A stretch of 64,000 nt of DNA from Corynebacterium genitalium ATCC 33030 (GCF_000143825.1 NZ_CM000961.1:868001-932000), one strand, 5' to 3'; shown: positions 37,901-47,947, counted from the stretch's first letter. Numbers and translations: made by a program. The notes: a model not told the origin generated them from the sequence alone.

Positions 37901-38034
37901 AACTGGTACACCATCCACGCGAAACCGGCCCCGGGAACCAGGGCCAGGATGCCGAAGGCGGGGCGGCCGAACGCGCGAAGCAAAAACGGGGCGGCCGCGG
38001 TGGCTGCGACGAGGGCGAAGAGCAGCGTGATCAC
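34984..38034 (-). CDS. mrpA: Na+/H+ antiporter subunit MrpA fused to MrpB
   Basis: 1016 residues from GTG 38034, which has GGGAGG just upstream (38044-38039); TTG 38046 is less likely. The N-terminal ~780 residues are the NuoL-like MrpA (LAYGTVSQLGFMIAVIGIGS). A C-terminal MnhB-type domain (ILFPSMILLSAYFFFSGHNA then GGGFAGGLVAGLAF) is fused, as usual in actinobacteria. A charged tail of ~60 residues rich in Glu/Arg ends the protein. First gene of mrpA-C-D-E-F-G, which supports Na+ and pH homeostasis. Confidence 0.96.
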   Translation of the reverse strand: MITLLFALVAATAAAPFLLRAFGRPAFGILALVPGAGFAWMVYQFADGTFKDGGEILASYPWMPGLYLNLEFRLDALAGLFSLIILGAGALVLLYCWGYFDTNPIRLSIFSSQLTMFAMAMYGLVISDNFLVMYIFWEITSVLSFLLVSYYGERASSRRAANQALLVTTFGGLAMLLGIVLFGTQTGIWRLSEIPARTELADVPWISAVVVLLLLGALTKSAQAPFHFWLPGAMAAPTPVSAYLHSAAMVKAGVYLIARLAPDFAPIPAWHVVVIPAGIFTMLLGGWMALKQVDLKLILAYGTVSQLGFMIAVIGIGSPSATMAGLTLVFSHSLFKAALFMIVGAIDHTTGTRDIRELSGLGRREPLVAILATISAASMAGIPPLWGFVAKEAALEATLHEELLVGMPRNMMLVAFVVGSILTMAYSLYFLWGAFARKKEHELSEDTELIDGSTPAVRDRDPIQFLQWLPPAVLTVLTVIFGPFPGLLSDAFNQHLDVRFPGDPGKDLKLWHGITVPLMLTIVIVLVGTVMFLQRQLVARAQFDRPALGDADALWDNMLKALRQASLRLTASTQRGSLTINLATIFAVLMVVPIGALIIGGANDIRMILWDSPWQGMAAIILMICAVAATRARNRLSIVILVGMTGYALAFMFALHGAPDLALTQVLVETIVMVVFMLVLRKLPTDVDVRKDLDNRLRAWLSVGTGLSVVVVAMVAMSARTATPISEFMPDLAFEIGHGRNTVNVLLVDLRAADTLGEISVLVIAATGVASLIYRTQSFQRSSRRPTLSSRQPRWLASGVDTEKSQNRSIMVDVVTRILFPSMILLSAYFFFSGHNAPGGGFAGGLVAGLAFTLRYLAGGREELEEALPVDPAKILGTGLLLSGAAAIIPMFMGYPPLTSGYIEPELPLIGPVTIPSALLFDAGVYAIVIGLAMHILHSLGGQLDLEEDERKERARDRARALQRKNEQRRAAREETLAQREREREAEKQKKAETSRGGGEERSEGRPHASISGKEL

Positions 38035-38273
38035 AGGGCCTCCCAAGATTCGAATCTAGTTTTCGCACGTTTTTCCGGCGCGCTGACAGGACAGAAACAC
38101 CCAGCTCAACTTGGGAAATAATGAGACCAAATCAAAAAAGGCGCGTCATCGCTGGCGCGGCCAACGGGATTTACTTTACCGGTTTATTGCCGCGGCCGTA
38201 ATCCGGGGGTTCGACGTGGATTAGAGGCTATCGGGGTTGGCCATAGATTCGGAGTTAGCCGCAGATCCGCGGG

Positions 38274-38795
38274 TTATCCGTAGATGCGCTGGGCGCCGGA
38301 AGACATGGCGGCGGCGATGGAAGCCTCGGAGGTGGGGCCGAAGCCGATGGCCCACGCGGTGTTGCGCTCGTTGATCTGGTGGGCGACCTTGATCGCGGTG
38401 AACGTTGCCTCGTACAGCTCGATCTGGTGGAATTCGAGGATCTCGATGTAGCGGCCTTCGGTCGCCAGCATCGCAGCGAACGCGTGGGCCGGGCCGGAGG
38501 CGGTGACCTCGTGGTGGGTCGTCTGCGGCGGGAACGTCTTGGAGGTCTTGGTGACATCAGCGGAGTAGCTGTTGTAGCACCAGTTCGCCTTATCCGTGTG
38601 GATGTCGGAGATCCGCAGCGTCGGGGTCGGCGCGTAGGTGGCGGTGAACAGCGACCAGCTCATGCCCATGGCTTCCTCGCGCAGTTCGCGCGGGAGGCGG
38701 CGGGGGGATTCGAAGCGCAGCTGGAACGGATCGAGTTCCCCGGTGCGGGTCTGCTGGGTCTGAGTCTGGGTGGCAAAGGCGGTCGTGTTCGACAT
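38274..38795 (-). CDS. Stand-alone LeuA regulatory (dimer) domain protein
   Basis: 173 residues from ATG 38795, preceded by AGAAGGAC. The last ~90 residues match the C-terminal leucine-binding regulatory domain of 2-isopropylmalate synthase (HHEVTASGPAHAFAAMLATE and INERNTAWAIGFGPTSEAS), and no catalytic TIM barrel is present. The N-terminal ~80 residues include FQLRFESPRRLPRELREEA. It might sense leucine or modulate LeuA by forming mixed dimers; this is inference. Upstream is a leader ORF with four Leu codons (38955-38896), which points to leucine-dependent attenuation. About 230 bases after mrpA's start hold no gene. Confidence 0.8.
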   Translation of the reverse strand: MSNTTAFATQTQTQQTRTGELDPFQLRFESPRRLPRELREEAMGMSWSLFTATYAPTPTLRISDIHTDKANWCYNSYSADVTKTSKTFPPQTTHHEVTASGPAHAFAAMLATEGRYIEILEFHQIELYEATFTAIKVAHQINERNTAWAIGFGPTSEASIAAAMSSGAQRIYG

Positions 38796-38833
38796 GTCGA
38801 GTCCTTCTACATTTCGCGGTGTTGTGTGGGGGA

Positions 38834-38900
38834 GGAGTACCGACTCGCTTGTACTGGTTGGCTAACGACCACTCACCCGTGCCGCGTGGAGTCGGTTACT
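38834..38900 (-). promoter_or_regulatory. Candidate attenuator stem after the leader peptide
   Basis: On the minus strand GGAGTAACCGACTC (38902-38889, containing the leader stop codon) can pair with GAGTCGGTACTCC (38846-38834), a 13-pair stem with one bulge and a ~42-base loop. There is no U-tract after it, so it may act on translation or Rho rather than as an intrinsic terminator. Confidence 0.45.
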
Positions 38901-38955
38901 CCGCGTCGGGGTCCGTGGCCCGTAGTACCGCTAGTAGAAGAATGCGCTTTTGCAT
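38896..38955 (-). CDS. Leucine-rich leader peptide (attenuator ORF)
   Basis: 19 residues: MQKRILLLAVLRATDPDAE, then TAA. Four of the residues are Leu, three of them encoded by the rare CTA codon, ending 100 bases before the LeuA-domain gene. The layout matches the Leu leader peptides that control leuA in corynebacteria by ribosome stalling. Start ATG 38955; the ribosome site was not clear. Confidence 0.6.
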   Translation of the reverse strand: MQKRILLLAVLRATDPDAE

Positions 38956-39158
38956 GACAGTCACTTTAAGCGAGCTTCACGTGACGCGCAACACATTTCG
39001 TCGATTCATATACGCGCGCCACTCGCTTATCGACGCCCCCGCCCGCCGTTCTCCCATCTCAGCCCCTGTATCTGCGGTCTCGGGTTTCGGGTAAAACTCT
39101 CGCAAAAAAGGCCCGAGAATGTTCCGTCTTGCGGGATGGGTGGCGTGGTTTGGGCGAG

Positions 39159-40532
39159 TTAGAGCTGTGAGACCCGCTGGAGGAAGAGTGCCTCCGCCAC
39201 GGCGACCCGCTCGATTTCGTACGGGTGCACCGATTCGTCCACGGAGTGGATGCCGGCTGCGTTGTCTTCCACGCCGAACATGGCGATGGCGGCGTCGGGG
39301 AAGTGCTTCTGCAACGTCGCCGTGAGCGGGATCGATCCGCCGGAGGCGACGACGGCCAGCTCGACGGCGGGGTCGTCCTCGGCGTAGGCCTCGCGGAGAC
39401 ACGCGCCAAGCAGCCCAATGGCCGGGCGGTCCGGGTCGGTGGCGAACCCGTGGTTGATGTCAAAGATCTCCACCTCCACATGCGCGCCCCACGGAGTGTG
39501 GTCGATCAGGTGTTGTTTCAGGGCCTCGGCGGCCTCGGCCGGATCCATCGTCGCGGGCACGCGCAGGTTGAGCTGCGCCTGCGCCTGGGGGACGATCGCG
39601 TTCACGGCTTGGTCCACCGGGGTGGAGGTGAAGCCAGTGACGCTCACGGCGGGGCGGGCCCATACGAGGTCGGAAGGCTGCTCGCCGGCCTCGGCATCGC
39701 CCATCAAGCCCACGCCGTCGAGGACGCCGCCGTCTTTGCGGAAGGTCTCGGCGGTGTATGGTTCACCTTCCCATGTCTGGGTGCAGTCGAGGCTGTCGAT
39801 GACGGTCCGGCCGTGCTCGTCGCGAAGCGAATCCAACGTCCGGATCAGCGCCGCCACCGGGTCGGGTGCGGCCCCGCCGAAGGTGCCGGAGTGGATCGCG
39901 CCCTCCAAAGTCTTCATGGTCACGCGTACCTGGGCGCCGCCGCGCAGGGCGGTTGTCAGGGTGGGCGTGCCGACCGCAACGTTGCCAGAGTCAGCGATCA
40001 GGATGACGTCGGCGCGGAACAGGTCCGGCTTCTCATCGATCAGCTTCTCCAGGCCACCGCCGCCGAGTTCTTCCGAGCCTTCGACCACGACAAGCAGGTT
40101 CGCGTCGGTGCCGCCGGCGGCCTCGAGCATCCGCAGAGTTTCTAGGTGCATGGCGATGTTGCCTTTGCAGTCGGAAGCGCCGCGCCCGTACCAGCGACCG
40201 TCGCGCGCAGTGAGGGTGAACGGGTCCGATGTCCAAGCGGCGGGGTCGCCGGCCGGAACGATGTCGTAGTGGGAGTACAGCAACACGGTCGGCGCACCAT
40301 CGGTGCCGGCGCGGCGGCCGATAATGACGTCCGCATTATCGACGGTGGGGTGCCGCTCCACCTCGAATCCATGCTCGGCCACAGCGGCGGTGACCCAGTC
40401 CGCGGCGGCGGAGTGCTGGTCGGCCAGTTCCGGTGTGGAGTGCGGGGAATTGAACGACACGAGGCCGGACAGGTCCTTGAAGATCCTGTCGCGGTTGGGG
40501 ACGAGCTGTGCTGTGGTGTTGTCGGTGTTCAT
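39159..40532 (-). CDS. M20 family dipeptidase
   Basis: 457 residues from ATG 40532 (MNTDNTTAQLVPNRDR); the frame extending to 40934 is low complexity and overlaps the next gene. Metal ligands sit in LLYSHYDIVPA (His) and YGRGASDCKGN (Asp), and the catalytic Glu in VVEGSEELGGGG. A lid domain follows. Likely a zinc dipeptidase acting on short peptides in the cytoplasm. Confidence 0.9.
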   Translation of the reverse strand: MNTDNTTAQLVPNRDRIFKDLSGLVSFNSPHSTPELADQHSAAADWVTAAVAEHGFEVERHPTVDNADVIIGRRAGTDGAPTVLLYSHYDIVPAGDPAAWTSDPFTLTARDGRWYGRGASDCKGNIAMHLETLRMLEAAGGTDANLLVVVEGSEELGGGGLEKLIDEKPDLFRADVILIADSGNVAVGTPTLTTALRGGAQVRVTMKTLEGAIHSGTFGGAAPDPVAALIRTLDSLRDEHGRTVIDSLDCTQTWEGEPYTAETFRKDGGVLDGVGLMGDAEAGEQPSDLVWARPAVSVTGFTSTPVDQAVNAIVPQAQAQLNLRVPATMDPAEAAEALKQHLIDHTPWGAHVEVEIFDINHGFATDPDRPAIGLLGACLREAYAEDDPAVELAVVASGGSIPLTATLQKHFPDAAIAMFGVEDNAAGIHSVDESVHPYEIERVAVAEALFLQRVSQL

Positions 40533-40692
40533 GTTCGCGACCGTACTCGCGGTGCCGACGGTGTGCGGCTTCCGCAATGCTTGTCGAGAAGGAGAAGTAG
40601 GTGCAGGCATGCCTGTGTTCACGGTGCGCGTCTGCGCGGACCGCGGCGTTGGGGCATGCGGGTTTGGGCGTGGCATCGGGAGAAGCGCTTCT

Positions 40693-42354
40693 CTATTCGC
40701 GGGCATGGGTATGTGCTCGCGGTCTGGGCTGTTTTCGGGTGCGGGGTCGTGTGTTGTTTGGTGGGAATAGGGGTGGGTCGGGTCTGGTTTTGGGTGTGGG
40801 TGTTGTGGGCCCACTGGTGCCACTGCCGGTGGTGATGCTGGTGGTGGTGTTTCTGCGGCGGATGCGGTTGGCTGCGCAGTGGTGGGCGGGGTCTGTGGTG
40901 TTGAACTGCATGTGTGTAGCCCCGGGTGTGACAAGTCCGGCTTGTCCGGTGTCGGGGTCGTAGTCCATATGTCCTTTGCCCCAGGTGCCGTCGCGGTTGT
41001 CGTTGTTGCATCTGTGGTGCTGCCGGCATAATCCGGTGAGGTTATCCATCGTGGTCAAACCACCCAGGATCCAGGCGAAGATGTGGTGGGCTTCGCATTC
41101 GGTCAGTGGTTTGGTGCATCCGGTCCAGGAGCAGACCCCTTGGACGGCGAGCATCGCGATGCGCTGCCCGATCGAAGCAGTGCGGGTTTTACCCATCGAC
41201 AGCGGCACCGCAGTGACGGAGTCGAGCTGGAGGATGAAGTTCGCCTGGTCTGAATCAGCGGTATCCAGGGTGCCCAGGCCGAGGCGGGCCATGTCGATGA
41301 CATCAATGTCGATACCTGTGTTGGTGGCAAACAGGCCACCGCCGGCAGCGTAGCCGTCAGTATCGGCAAGATCGTCCATTGTCATGGCGATGACGACAGA
41401 TGCCGCACCACCGCTGAGCTTTTGCTGGCCTGATTCGAAAGCTTTGAGGATGGTGGTGAATTGGTCGTAGTGGCGTTGGGGTGGCGTGCGGTAATCCGTC
41501 ACACCACCGGTTTCGCCGGTGCCATCATTACCGCGCTGAGCATCACCGGTGTTGGTGTGCGGGGCGAGTCCTTTATCCAGGTGCGCTTTGAATAGTGCGG
41601 TATCACCGGCGGTGGCGGTGATGGTGATCTCGTGGGTGCCGTCAGCTTTGCGGTGCCCGATGTGGACCGCGCGGTTGGCAAAACCTGCGTTCGGGTTATT
41701 TCGTGGGGCGTGCTTACGGTTGGCGGCGTCGACGTTGCGGCGCACGAACATCCGGAGGTCTTTTACGTCCCGGGAGGCGGCTTCATCCATGGCTTGGGCG
41801 TGGATGCGGGTGCGGTCCCCGCGGGCGGGGGCAAGCAGCTTGTCGAGTTCGCGGCGGATGATGTTCTGCTTCTCCGCGGACACCCCGGCTGCTTTGGTGC
41901 GTGCTTCTTCCTGGCTGCGGCGGGCTTGCTCTTCAGCCTCACGGCGGGCCTGTTCGGTTTCCTCATTATCCGTACCGAACTCGAGCTCAAACCCTGAACC
42001 ACCGGAACCATCATCGTCACCACCGGTGTCAGCCGGTTCAGGTGTCACTGGCGGTGCGAAGAGGTCGCGTCCGCGGGCGAGCCGGTCGTAGGCTTCCCCG
42101 GCCGAGAGCCCTAGTCGGGTGGTCAGGTAGGCGTTGGGGTGGACCGCCCCGACGAGTCGTCCGGCGTTGTCACGGTCGCACAGGTAGGCGAATGAAGCGT
42201 CGATAAGCGCTTTGGCGTTAAGGTGCTCCTCGAGCCTTTCCATCTCAGCGGCCACATCATGCAGCGATAGTAGAGACGGGTCGGCGAACTCGTCGCGAAG
42301 CTGCGCCAAAGCATCGCCGATAGTGTCCACAAGCTGTGCGATGCGCCCCGTCAT
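40693..42354 (-). CDS. DUF222 / HNH endonuclease domain protein
   Basis: 553 residues from ATG 42354, preceded by GAGGGG. The first ~330 residues form the helical DUF222 (13E12-type) region of actinobacteria. An HNH motif lies near residue 430: CSWTGCTKPLTECEAHHIFA, then LTGLCRQHHRCNN. The C-terminus is low complexity (Pro/Thr). These proteins are common repeat-family genes and some sit in mobile DNA; activity of this one is not known. It contains one CGTCGATAAGC word. Confidence 0.85.
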   Translation of the reverse strand: MTGRIAQLVDTIGDALAQLRDEFADPSLLSLHDVAAEMERLEEHLNAKALIDASFAYLCDRDNAGRLVGAVHPNAYLTTRLGLSAGEAYDRLARGRDLFAPPVTPEPADTGGDDDGSGGSGFELEFGTDNEETEQARREAEEQARRSQEEARTKAAGVSAEKQNIIRRELDKLLAPARGDRTRIHAQAMDEAASRDVKDLRMFVRRNVDAANRKHAPRNNPNAGFANRAVHIGHRKADGTHEITITATAGDTALFKAHLDKGLAPHTNTGDAQRGNDGTGETGGVTDYRTPPQRHYDQFTTILKAFESGQQKLSGGAASVVIAMTMDDLADTDGYAAGGGLFATNTGIDIDVIDMARLGLGTLDTADSDQANFILQLDSVTAVPLSMGKTRTASIGQRIAMLAVQGVCSWTGCTKPLTECEAHHIFAWILGGLTTMDNLTGLCRQHHRCNNDNRDGTWGKGHMDYDPDTGQAGLVTPGATHMQFNTTDPAHHCAANRIRRRNTTTSITTGSGTSGPTTPTPKTRPDPPLFPPNNTRPRTRKQPRPRAHTHARE

Positions 42355-42604
42355 GGTCCCCTCCCCTCGATACTGTGTGCAGCGTATCAACCGATGCCAC
42401 CATTGTACCCACCCCCAAACCATGAGCGCAAGACTGTTCGAAAATATTCACAAACATATTTCCCCGGCCAGGCCCAACCCGAGCGCAACTCAAGCGGAGC
42501 TCGGCAGCAGACGTGAAAAAGTCGGACACCCATGTTCGCTCAAAGCGCACTCCACGCGCGGGCCCCGACGTTGCACTCCCTACCCCTGACTGCTAAAAAT
42601 GGCT

Positions 42605-42631
42605 TTAGCACTCCCGCCAAGTGAGTGCTAA
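42605..42631 (+). promoter_or_regulatory. CIRCE operator (HrcA binding site)
   Basis: TTAGCACTC (42605-42613), nine bases, GAGTGCTAA (42623-42631): a perfect match to the CIRCE consensus, about 170 bases before groEL. The heat-shock repressor HrcA should bind here. The rest of the 447-base spacer (42355-42801) shows no gene. Confidence 0.97.
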
Positions 42632-42780
42632 GAACGTCAATCCTGACCGGGATGAGGCTGGTCTGCGAGGGCTAAAGACAACGCGCCCGAGCAGCACTCG
42701 CCAGCCGTGCCGTCGCGGGCGCCGGGTTGGGACTTTGAGGCGTGAGAGTGGCGTCGTAAAGCAAAAAACAGCCACCTTAA

Positions 42781-44436
<1,656 letters not shown>

Positions 44437-44479
44437 GCGAGCTTGCTCGCTTATCGACGCGCCCTCCCCCGTCCCACAA

Positions 44480-44522
44480 AATCCCCACCCCTAGGCGCAA
44501 GCCTGGACGGTGGGGATTTTGC
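44480..44522 (+). terminator. Terminator of groEL
   Basis: Arms AAAATCCCCACC (44480-44491) and GGTGGGGATTTT (44511-44522) form a stem about 45 bases after the stop; the run of T ends the right arm. A CGCTTATCGACGC word lies between the stop codon and this stem. Confidence 0.85.
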
Positions 44523-44854
44523 GTGCGACCAGCAGGCTTCTTACATCTCGATTCAGCAACGCTGCGCTGTGAGATCCCGTTGGGCGGTGGGTCTGTATGG
44601 CTGGAGTAAAGCTGTGAAACACCCCCGGAATAGGGGTGGAAAAACTATTAGGAAAAGAATTTTCCTGCTGAATTCGGCATATCGAACGCCTGGTAAAACG
44701 CGTTACAGACTGAGGGGTTGTTCGCCTAGAAGTAAACTTTTGGCGATCAAAATATGCAGGTAGTTTGACATACCCGCCATCACTTAACCAACTGTTAATG
44801 TTTTAAGACGAGCTTAAGGAATAGTGTGCTGGTCATGGCAATGAATTGCATGTG

Positions 44855-44883
44855 TTGACGGCTGTGAGATCTATGGCAATATT
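44855..44883 (+). promoter_or_regulatory. Candidate porH promoter in AT-rich spacer
   Basis: TTGACG (44855-44860) and AATATT (44878-44883) are 17 bases apart, about 80 bases before porH. The spacer 44523-44964 is clearly AT-richer than its neighbours and has no other gene that I can see. Confidence 0.5.
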
Positions 44884-44964
44884 GCTCTTGTGACGCCCGA
44901 CCGGGGTGTCTGAACACCAGAAACCTCATCCGGCGTCAGCCGGTGAACTCAAGGAGATTTTCAC

Positions 44965-45159
44965 ATGGACGTGAAGGAAATCATCACCCACCTGTCCAAC
45001 TTCCAGGACACCTGGAAGGGCTGGGACAAGGTCATCAGCGGCCTGACCGACTTCTTCGGCGGCAACCCGATTCAGGACATCGCTGACCTCTTCGCTAACG
45101 ACGCTGAGAAGCTGAAGGGCGCTTTCGAGCCGCTGTCTTCCCTGTCTTCTAACAACTAA
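44965..45159 (+). CDS. porH: Porin subunit PorH
   Basis: 64 residues, no signal peptide, preceded by AAGGAG. The acidic amphipathic sequence (HLSNFQDTWKGWDKVISGL...ending SSLSSNN), its size and its place directly between groEL and a second tiny ORF match PorH of corynebacteria. PorH and PorA form the heteromeric mycomembrane channel. C-terminal Ser residues could be O-mycoloylated as in C. glutamicum (inference). Confidence 0.85.
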   Translation: MDVKEIITHLSNFQDTWKGWDKVISGLTDFFGGNPIQDIADLFANDAEKLKGAFEPLSSLSSNN

Positions 45160-45198
45160 TTTCACCCACCAGCCCTAACACATCACAGGAGAAAAACA

Positions 45199-45330
45199 AT
45201 GGAATTCTTCGCAGGTTCTTCCCAGTTCGCAGAGGGTCTCGGCAAGATCTGGGAGCCGATCTTCAAGTTCATCAAGCCGCTCGTCGACGCTGCTGAGGGT
45301 GCTGAGAAGCTCCTCAAGCTGCTCCCGTAG
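45199..45330 (+). CDS. porA: Porin subunit PorA
   Basis: 43 residues from ATG 45199, preceded by CAGGAGA: MEFFAGSSQFAEGLGK at the N-terminus, ending KLLKLLP. The size, position 39 bases after porH and amphipathic helix character match PorA (45 residues in C. glutamicum). It lacks a signal peptide, as is normal. Ser7 or Ser8 are candidate O-mycoloylation sites (inference). A terminator follows. Confidence 0.8.
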   Translation: MEFFAGSSQFAEGLGKIWEPIFKFIKPLVDAAEGAEKLLKLLP

Positions 45331-45362
45331 TAGCTTCCTTCCCGTCTGAGCGGGATTCACTA

Positions 45363-45391
45363 ACCCTGTCGCTTCGGCGACAGGGTTTTTG
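45363..45391 (+). terminator. Terminator of porH-porA
   Basis: Stem CCCTGTCGC / GCGACAGGG with a TTCG loop and five T residues. Confidence 0.93.
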
Positions 45392-45435
45392 CATTTTGAC
45401 ACCCAGCTCCTCAGGCTATTCATGCATGGCGGCTA

Positions 45436-45527
45436 ATAGATGTGTCAGCAAACTCAAATTCATGCGACCGAATTTATAGATATGTCAATATCACCCAAAC
45501 CAGGCAGCAGAACTGATAGAGGTATCA
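45436..45527. repeat. Three 12-bp direct repeats at exact 40-bp spacing
   Basis: ATAGATGTGTCA (45436), ATAGATATGTCA (45476) and ATAGAGGTATCA (45516) begin precisely 40 bases apart. The pattern recalls the multiple end repeats of IS21-type elements, but no transposase is present; it could also be an operator ahead of ppk2. The spacer 45331-45657 has no gene. Confidence 0.6.
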
Positions 45528-45657
45528 ACTAACGTGCTGTAATAAATCCGCGCCTCGGTTCCGCAGCTCCGCACGGTTCGCTGGGAATGAGATGGGGGCG
45601 TCGATAAGCGAAATGCATGCCGAGCGCTCCTGCCCGTGCGCGACTACACTCGACCGC

Positions 45658-46551
45658 ATGGCAAACGATGATGACATGCCCATGATCGACTTGACGGAGA
45701 CCGAGGGATACTACGTCGACGATTCTGACGAAGATGACCCGGTGCTCCTTAAGGCGGACGGTACCCCGATTGAGACCTGGCGTGAGAACTACCCGTACGA
45801 CGAGCGCATGAGCCGGGACGAGTACGAGAAGGTCAAGCGTGCTCTGCAGATTGAGTTGCTGAAGTGGCAGAACTGGACGAAGGATACCGGCCAGCGTCAC
45901 ATCATCATCTTCGAGGGCCGCGACGCAGCCGGTAAGGGCGGCACCATCAAGCGCTTCAATGAGCACCTCAACCCGCGTGGTGCGCGAACCGTGGCTCTGG
46001 AGAAGCCGAGCCCGCGCGAGTCCACCTCCTGGTACTTCCAGCGCTACATCCAGCACTTCCCGGCTGGCGGCGAGATCGTCTTCTTCGACCGCTCCTGGTA
46101 CAACCGCTCCGGCGTTGAGCGCGTCATGGGCTTCTGCACCGAGTCGCAGCACGCCGAGTTCCTGCGCGAGGTGCCGATGCTGGAGAACATGATCCTCGGC
46201 TCCGGCATCTCCCTGACCAAGTTCTGGTTCTCGGTGACGAAGAAGGAGCAGCGCACCCGCTTCGCCATCCGCCAGGTCGACCCGGTGCGCCAGTGGAAGC
46301 TGTCGCCGATGGACCTCGCGTCCCTGGACAAGTGGGACGATTACACCCGCGCCAAGGAAGAGCAGTTCCGCTACACGGACACTGACGAGTCCCCCTGGAT
46401 CACCATCAAGTCCAACGACAAGAAGCGCGCCCGCATCAACGCGATGCGCTACATCCTGTCCAAGTTTGAGTACACGAACAAGGATCACGATGTTGTGGGC
46501 GAACCGGACCCGTTGATCGTCAAGCGCGGCCGCGACCAGATCGGGGACTAA
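45658..46551 (+). CDS. ppk2: Polyphosphate kinase 2
   Basis: 297 residues from ATG 45658 (MANDDDMPMIDL); the frame from 45592 has no ribosome site. Walker A is EGRDAAGKGG, Walker B FFDRSWYNR, and the lid region KFWFSVTKKEQ. It transfers phosphate between polyphosphate and nucleoside diphosphates. It is next to porA, as in C. glutamicum. The acidic first ~45 residues are an extension. Confidence 0.95.
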   Translation: MANDDDMPMIDLTETEGYYVDDSDEDDPVLLKADGTPIETWRENYPYDERMSRDEYEKVKRALQIELLKWQNWTKDTGQRHIIIFEGRDAAGKGGTIKRFNEHLNPRGARTVALEKPSPRESTSWYFQRYIQHFPAGGEIVFFDRSWYNRSGVERVMGFCTESQHAEFLREVPMLENMILGSGISLTKFWFSVTKKEQRTRFAIRQVDPVRQWKLSPMDLASLDKWDDYTRAKEEQFRYTDTDESPWITIKSNDKKRARINAMRYILSKFEYTNKDHDVVGEPDPLIVKRGRDQIGD

Positions 46552-46593
46552 TTTCCCATTGTGCGGACGGGCCGGGGGCTTTAGTCTCAAGGT

Positions 46594-47373
46594 GTGACTA
46601 TTAGCGTCTCCCGCCCGGCACCGCGCGTCGCGCAACTCACCATTGACCGCGACGAAAAACGCAACGCGCTCAATACGGAAGTCTGCACCTTACTCGAGCG
46701 CGCGCTGAACGATTCGCTTATCGACGCCCGCGCCATCCTCATCACCGGCGCCGGCTCCGCCTTCTGCTCCGGCGCGGATCTGAGCGGCGGGGATGTTGGC
46801 GAGTTCTACCCCCCGATGGAGTCGCTCTTCATGTCGATCCGCCGCGCACCCGTTCCCGTCATCGCCTACGTGAATGGCCCCGCGATCGGGGCGGGGGCGA
46901 TGCTCGCCGCCGTGTGTGACCTGCGGGTCGTGTCTCCGACCGCGCGGTTCATGGTCCCGGTGGCCGACATGGCGATCGGCGTCAACGACGTCCTGGTGAA
47001 GTCCTTTGAACTTCAGATGGGCGGATCATGGGCGCGGGCGATGCTGCTCGCCGGCGCGAGTATGTCCGCCGCCGACGCGGAGGCCACAGGTTTCGCTGTG
47101 CGGCCGTCGATGTTCCCGCGGCTTGAGCTCCCGGGCGTGGGGAGCGAGGCCCATGATTCCGCCGAGTTCGCCGTCGCTCTTGCAGAGCTATGCGCGGCCA
47201 AAGCTCCGTTGACGGTGCGCAACGTGAAGATGGAGTTCGCGCACGCGTCAGGCGAGCCGTTCAGTGAGGACGAGTTGGAGTCCGCCCGCCAAGCCCCCTG
47301 GGATTCGGCAGATATCCGCGAAGCCGCTCAGGCTGTGGCCGAGAAGCGCACCCCTGAGTTCCGAGGCGAGTAG
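46594..47373 (+). CDS. Enoyl-CoA hydratase/isomerase family protein
   Basis: 259 residues from GTG 46594. The crotonase fold is clear: TIDRDEKRNALN, ITGAGSAFCSGADL (oxyanion hole), NGPAIGAGAMLAAVCDLRVV. At the place of the second catalytic Glu the sequence reads ADMAIGVND, so hydratase activity is uncertain. Likely in fatty-acid or aromatic-acid metabolism. It converges with the MarR gene, 19 bases apart. Confidence 0.88.
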   Translation: MTISVSRPAPRVAQLTIDRDEKRNALNTEVCTLLERALNDSLIDARAILITGAGSAFCSGADLSGGDVGEFYPPMESLFMSIRRAPVPVIAYVNGPAIGAGAMLAAVCDLRVVSPTARFMVPVADMAIGVNDVLVKSFELQMGGSWARAMLLAGASMSAADAEATGFAVRPSMFPRLELPGVGSEAHDSAEFAVALAELCAAKAPLTVRNVKMEFAHASGEPFSEDELESARQAPWDSADIREAAQAVAEKRTPEFRGE

Positions 47374-47392
47374 CGGCTTCCTGAGTAGCGGC

Positions 47393-47869
47393 CTATTCAG
47401 TCGCGGCACCTGCTCCAGCGGCGGCAGGAGCATCGTGCCCATTGAGGATGGCTTTGGTGAGTTTGCGGAGGTGCTTGAGCTGTTTATTGGAAGCGTCGTC
47501 AAGCGCGCGCTCTTCCGCGGAAGCCACGAGTGATGCGAGATCGGTCTGGATCTTGCGCCCCTTCTTCGTGGGGATGATGATCTGCCGGCGACGATCCTTG
47601 GTGTCGCGCTCGCGGGCGACCCAACCGTGCGTTTCCAACGAATCGATCAGGCGGACCATGTCGGAAGCGTCGATCGCGAGAAGTTCCGACAGCTGCGTCT
47701 GGCTGGCAGCGTGCGTCATCGTGCAGGTGAGAACCCAAAACTCGCGCATGGTCGTGCCGCGCTTGGTCAGCTCGGTCTCCACCGTGTCTTTAGTCGCGCG
47801 GCGGATGCGTTCGATTTGGAAAGACGGCGACTGCAGCAAAGCGTCAGGAAGGTCGAGCGATTCGGGCAT
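47393..47869 (-). CDS. MarR family transcriptional regulator
   Basis: 158 residues with the winged helix-turn-helix core: LSELLAIDASDMVRLIDSLE (recognition helix) and GWVARERDTKDRRRQIIIPT (wing). The C-terminus is Ala-rich. It probably represses an unlinked or neighbouring gene; no palindrome typical for MarR was pinned down. Confidence 0.9.
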   Translation of the reverse strand: MPESLDLPDALLQSPSFQIERIRRATKDTVETELTKRGTTMREFWVLTCTMTHAASQTQLSELLAIDASDMVRLIDSLETHGWVARERDTKDRRRQIIIPTKKGRKIQTDLASLVASAEERALDDASNKQLKHLRKLTKAILNGHDAPAAAGAGAATE

Positions 47870-47947
47870 GTACCCAATCTAGCATCCGTGGGGTACGCCC
47901 ATCGTTGAAGTGGGGGACTAACGGGGAGCTGCACGCCGGGGCGGCGC

